Origin: Azospirillum brasilense
Lineage (GTDB): Bacteria > Pseudomonadota > Alphaproteobacteria > Azospirillales > Azospirillaceae
Reading direction: 5' to 3'
NCBI RefSeq assembly: GCF_007827795.1
Contig: NZ_VITI01000028.1
Span: 1 to 39,747, forward strand
Length of the DNA: 39,747 nt
Below the pieces are notes generated by a model. It did no database searches and was not told the DNA's origin. It saw only the letters and a program-made list of their open reading frames with translations. Shown one piece after another: positions 36,878 to 39,747 of this stretch; within the stretch, counting starts at the first letter, position 1, and every line of letters begins with the position of its first letter. The position numbers and the translations under genes are program-made.

Positions 36878-37736
36878 GCTCGGAACCGGGAACCTCGCCC
36901 GGCTGAACGCCATGAGCCGCGGCGCGCTCGCCGTCTTCGCGGAGCCGGAGCAGGGCGTCCGGCTCGTCTACCCCGACGTGGACTGGATCGAGGCCAACCC
37001 CGACCAGCCGCGCCGCCGCTTCGACGAGGCGGAACTGACAGCCCTGACGGACTCCATCCGCAAATACGGCCTGCAACAGCCGATCGGCGTGCGGGAGCTG
37101 GGGCCGAGCCGCTTCCAGCTCGTCTTCGGGGAGCGGCGCCTGCGGGCGGTCCGCGCGCTCGGCCAGCAGACGGTTCCCTGCATCCTGGTCCCGGACGGCA
37201 TCGACACCGCCGAGGTGGCGGTGGTGGAGAACGTCCTGCGCGCCGATCTGACGCCCTTCGAAGAGGCCGACGCCTTCGTGGCGCTCGTGGAGAAGCATGG
37301 CTATTCCCACGCCGATCTCGGCCAGATCATGGGGCGCGACAAGGCGGAGATCACCCGGACCCTTGGGCTGACCCGGGTCGCCCCGGCGGTAAGGGAACGC
37401 TACGAGGGGGCCGAGAAGAAGATCGCCCGCTACAAGCTCTACCAGATCGCCGCGCTCGACGACGCGGAGGCGCAGATGCGCCTTCTCGACAGTCTGACTG
37501 ACGACCAGCCCCAGCCTGCCCCGCGCACGCCCGGCGTTGCCGCAACGGGAACGCGGGACGAGCCGGAGGCGGTGCTGAGCGCCTTCAGCCTGCGCGTCTC
37601 CCGCAACATCCTGCGCACGCGGGAGGCCCTGAACGCTTTCCAGGAGAAGCCGAAGCGGCTGGAGGACGTGGACCGCGAGGTCTTGCGCGACCTGCGCCGT
37701 TCCATCGACGCCATTCTGGACGGCGAGGAAAACTGA
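36867..37736 (+). CDS. parB: ParB partition protein, 289 aa
   Basis: ParB is the CTP-dependent DNA clamp that loads at parS. Motifs: NPDQPRRRFDEAELTALTDS, LQQPIGVRELGPSRF, the GERRLRAVRAL box (CTP-binding arginine motif), VVENVLRADLTPFEEADAFV and the HTH YSHADLGQIMGRDKAEITRT. The C-terminal part (about 205-289) is variable with a probable dimerisation segment. The ATG at 36867 lies six bases after GGAGG (36856-36860) and overlaps the parA end, so the two are cotranslated. Two perfect palindromes starting 8 bp after its stop are the likely binding sites. Length 289 aa is typical. Confidence 0.93.
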   Translation: MSRKLGTGNLARLNAMSRGALAVFAEPEQGVRLVYPDVDWIEANPDQPRRRFDEAELTALTDSIRKYGLQQPIGVRELGPSRFQLVFGERRLRAVRALGQQTVPCILVPDGIDTAEVAVVENVLRADLTPFEEADAFVALVEKHGYSHADLGQIMGRDKAEITRTLGLTRVAPAVRERYEGAEKKIARYKLYQIAALDDAEAQMRLLDSLTDDQPQPAPRTPGVAATGTRDEPEAVLSAFSLRVSRNILRTREALNAFQEKPKRLEDVDREVLRDLRRSIDAILDGEEN

Positions 37737-37743
37737 CCGGAGC

Positions 37744-37799
37744 CGGTGAGAATTCTCACCGATCCTTTTCCTCACGCGAAGCGGTGAGAATTCTCACCG
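37744..37799. promoter_or_regulatory. parS: Candidate parS centromere: two 18-bp palindromes
   Basis: CGGTGAGAATTCTCACCG occurs at 37744-37761 and identically at 37782-37799; each is a perfect palindrome and they are 38 bp apart start to start. Nothing like the chromosomal parS (TGTTTCACGTGAAACA) is present. Position directly downstream of parB is a standard location for plasmid parS. Confidence 0.75.
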
Positions 37800-37822
37800 G
37801 CATTGTCGGAGCCCAGGCAAAG

Positions 37823-37862
37823 AAAAAGGCCCTTCCCCGCATCCGCAGGGAAGGGCCTTTCC
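37823..37862. terminator. Bidirectional intrinsic terminator between parB and pgmG
   Basis: AAAGGCCCTTCCC (37825-37837) pairs perfectly with GGGAAGGGCCTTT (37848-37860) around a 10-nt loop. The A-run before and T-run after allow termination of both convergent genes. Confidence 0.88.
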
Positions 37863-37888
37863 GATTTCGGCCGATCAATTTTGGCCGA

Positions 37889-39292
37889 TCAGTGGGCGCT
37901 GCCGCCGTCCTCGAAGGAGGGGGCCTGAAGGCCGGAGGCTTCCAACTGCGCCACGACCATGCCCTTCAGCCGCTCCAGCCCTTCGGGCGTGCCGGACTCC
38001 GCGCGGGCCACCAGAACGTCCTGGGTGTTGGAAGCGCGCAGCAACCACCAGCCGTCCGCCGTCTTGACGCGCACGCCGTCGATGTCGTTGACGTCGGCGC
38101 CCTCGTCCTTCAGCCGGGCCTTGACCTCCTGGACGACCTGGAACTTGCGCTCCTCGCTCACCTGGAAGCGGGTTTCGGGGGTGTTCACCACGTCCGGCAG
38201 GCGGTCGCGCAGCTCCGACAGGGGCTGGTTCAGCTTGCTGACCAGGCCGATCAGCCGTACCGCGCAGTACAGAGCGTCGTCGAAGCCATACCATTTGTCG
38301 GCGAAGAAGATGTGGCCCGACATTTCGCCGGCCAGCGGCGAGCCGGTTTCGGCCATCTTCGCCTTCAGCAGCGAATGGCCGGTCTTCCACATCAGCGGGG
38401 TGCCGCCGAGCCGGGCAATCTCGTCGAACAGCGTCTGGCTGGCCTTCACGTCGGCGATGATCGTCGCGCCGGGGTGGCTCTTCAGAACGTCGGCGGCGTA
38501 GATCGCCACGAGCTGGTCGCCCCACACCACGCGGCCCAGATGGTCGATGGCGCCGATGCGGTCGCCGTCGCCGTCGAAGCCGATGCCGATGTCGCAGCCG
38601 TGCTCCGCCACCGCCGCCTTCAGGTCGACGAGGTTCTTCTCGACCGTCGGGTCCGGATGGTGGTTGGGGAAGTTGCCGTCGATCTCGTCGAACAGCAGGA
38701 CGTGCTTGCCCGGCAGCTTCGCGGTCAGGCGGCGCAGGATCTCGCCGGAGGCGCCGTTGCCGGCGTCCCAGGCGATGGTCAGGTCGCGGGTGCCGTCATA
38801 GTCGCGCAGCAGGCGCTCCACATAGGCGTCCTTGATATCGAGCTGTTCCGACGACCCTTCGCCGGAGACGTAGTCGGCCTTCGACGCGATGGTGCCGATG
38901 TCGAGGATCTGCTGGCCGTAGACCGGACCCTTGCCCAGCATCATCTTGATGCCGTTGTAGTCCGGCGGGTTGTGCGAACCGGTGATCATGATGCCGGCCG
39001 CCGCCTCGCGGTCGCGGGTGGCGAAATACAGCATCGGGGTGGGGCCGAGCCCGATGCGCAGCACATGCAGGCCGCAGGCGACCAGACCGTCCACCATGGC
39101 GGCTTCCAGCTCCGGCGAGGACAGCCGGCCGTCGTAGCCGACGCAGACGGTCTTCCCGCCGCCGCGGGCGACCACGGTGCCGAAGGCCCGTCCGACCGCG
39201 CGGGCGTCCGCCGCGGTCAGGGTGCTGCCGACGATGCCGCGGATGTCGTATTCGCGCAGCACGGTCGGGTGGAAAATGTGGGCTTCGCTCAT
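37889..39292 (-). CDS. pgmG: Phosphoglucomutase/phosphomannomutase (PgmG/ExoC type), 467 aa
   Basis: This alpha-D-phosphohexomutase interconverts hexose 6- and 1-phosphates, giving glucose-1-P for UDP-glucose and mannose-1-P for GDP-mannose. Motifs: FHPTVLREYDIRGIVG at the N-terminus, the phosphoserine loop GIMITGSHNPPDYNG, metal-binding GIGFDGDGDRIGAID, the sugar-binding GEMSGHIFF, and the phosphate-binding RASNTQDVLVARAES. Length 467 aa and these motifs match the alphaproteobacterial PgmG branch; homologues in Azospirillum are called ExoC. Start ATG 39292 precedes the conserved HIFHPTVLREYDIRG; the longer frame upstream enters the ugd gene. It lies 32 bp downstream of ugd on the same strand, so ugd-pgmG is likely one transcript. 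It feeds ManC at 3995-5437. Confidence 0.95.
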   Translation of the reverse strand: MSEAHIFHPTVLREYDIRGIVGSTLTAADARAVGRAFGTVVARGGGKTVCVGYDGRLSSPELEAAMVDGLVACGLHVLRIGLGPTPMLYFATRDREAAAGIMITGSHNPPDYNGIKMMLGKGPVYGQQILDIGTIASKADYVSGEGSSEQLDIKDAYVERLLRDYDGTRDLTIAWDAGNGASGEILRRLTAKLPGKHVLLFDEIDGNFPNHHPDPTVEKNLVDLKAAVAEHGCDIGIGFDGDGDRIGAIDHLGRVVWGDQLVAIYAADVLKSHPGATIIADVKASQTLFDEIARLGGTPLMWKTGHSLLKAKMAETGSPLAGEMSGHIFFADKWYGFDDALYCAVRLIGLVSKLNQPLSELRDRLPDVVNTPETRFQVSEERKFQVVQEVKARLKDEGADVNDIDGVRVKTADGWWLLRASNTQDVLVARAESGTPEGLERLKGMVVAQLEASGLQAPSFEDGGSAH

Positions 39293-39324
39293 GGTCTCGA
39301 CAGTTCTCCTTGGACCGGATCGCT

Positions 39325-39747
39325 TCAGACGTTCTGGGACGGTGCGGTGGGCCGCCCGATGGAGGAGTAGGCGAAGCCAGCGGCGGCCATGTCCTCGGGA
39401 TTGTAGACGTTGCGCAGATCGACCATGACCGGCCGCTTCAGCAGGGCTTTGACCCGCTTCAGATCCAGCGCGCGGAACTCGTTCCATTCCGTCAGGATGG
39501 CCACACAGTCGGCTCCGTCCAGGGCGCCGTAGGCGTCCTTCGCCCAGACCACGCCGGGCAGCAGCTTCTCGGCCTCGTGCATGCCGGCGGGGTCGAAGGC
39601 GCGCACGGTGGCGCCGGCGGCCTGGAGCGCCGGAACGATGTCCAGGGACGGGGCGTCGCGCATGTCGTCGGTGTTGGGCTTGAAGGTGACGCCCAGGACG
39701 CCGACGGTCTTGCCGGACACCGAGCCGCCGCAGGCGGCGACGATGCG
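39325..39747 (-). CDS. ugd: UDP-glucose 6-dehydrogenase, C-terminal fragment (runs off right edge)
   Basis: The final 140 residues of Ugd are present: RIVAACGGSV, then GKTVGVLGVTFKPNTDDMRD (the UDP-binding C-domain signature), ADCVAILTEWNEFRALDL and VDLRNVYNPEDMAAAGFAYS. The reading frame is open to the last base of the window; the 5' part is outside. It is the gene upstream of pgmG. Compared with family members of about 435-440 residues, it corresponds to about residue 298 onward. The fragment at 1-104 is the matching first 34 residues of a Ugd on the same strand. Confidence 0.93.
   Translation of the reverse strand, partial: RIVAACGGSVSGKTVGVLGVTFKPNTDDMRDAPSLDIVPALQAAGATVRAFDPAGMHEAEKLLPGVVWAKDAYGALDGADCVAILTEWNEFRALDLKRVKALLKRPVMVDLRNVYNPEDMAAAGFAYSSIGRPTAPSQNV

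Overview
The window is high-GC, densely coded alphaproteobacterial DNA. It combines surface-polysaccharide genes, an iteron-type replication module, a ParA/ParB partition module and a tyrosine recombinase, so it comes from a secondary replicon (plasmid or chromid) rather than an ordinary chromosomal stretch. The gene families and their grouping (ManC, PgmG/ExoC-type mutase, Ugd, GlmS, CysD/CysNC = NodP/NodQ-type) suggest an Azospirillum-like rhizosphere bacterium, in which such genes are known from a surface-polysaccharide plasmid. This attribution rests on recalled family knowledge and was not searched.

Layout. 1-104 is the start of a UDP-glucose 6-dehydrogenase (ugd) running off the left edge. 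282-5437 is a minus-strand unit (manC, a GT61 protein, a GT2-GT4 fusion). 5627-10637 is a plus-strand run of three glycosyltransferase genes. 10654-14675 is a minus-strand unit (methyltransferase with a long tail, RgpF-like protein, GT2). 14970-17618 holds a second methyltransferase and a DUF2142 membrane protein on the minus strand. 17730-24776 reads plus: GT2, glmS, cysD, cysNC and a UDP-glucuronate decarboxylase, closed by a strong terminator. 24895-26297 is the replication origin: a RepA-type initiator with six iterons upstream and two downstream. 26327-29717 holds a HAD phosphatase, a tyrosine recombinase and an RHE_PE00001-like protein. 30161-35702 is a tandem pair of large DUF4347-RTX proteins, both starting at TTG. 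35870-37799 is parA-parB with two perfect 18-bp palindromes just downstream (candidate parS). 37889-39747 is pgmG preceded by the 3' part of a ugd gene.

How it fits together. PgmG and ManC supply sugar phosphates and GDP-mannose. Ugd and the decarboxylase convert UDP-glucose to UDP-glucuronate and UDP-xylose. GlmS feeds amino-sugar synthesis, and CysD/CysNC make PAPS for sulfation. At least seven glycosyltransferases, an RgpF-like protein and two methyltransferases would assemble and modify the glycan. No Wzx, Wzy, Wza/Wzc or ABC exporter is visible here, so polymerisation and export must be encoded elsewhere. The two RTX proteins look like type I-secreted surface proteins, but no type I transporter is present.

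The most notable observations are the complete replication/partition/recombination module with its repeat sites, the twin RTX proteins with internal and linker repeat variation, and the presence of complementary ends of a ugd gene at the two window edges.
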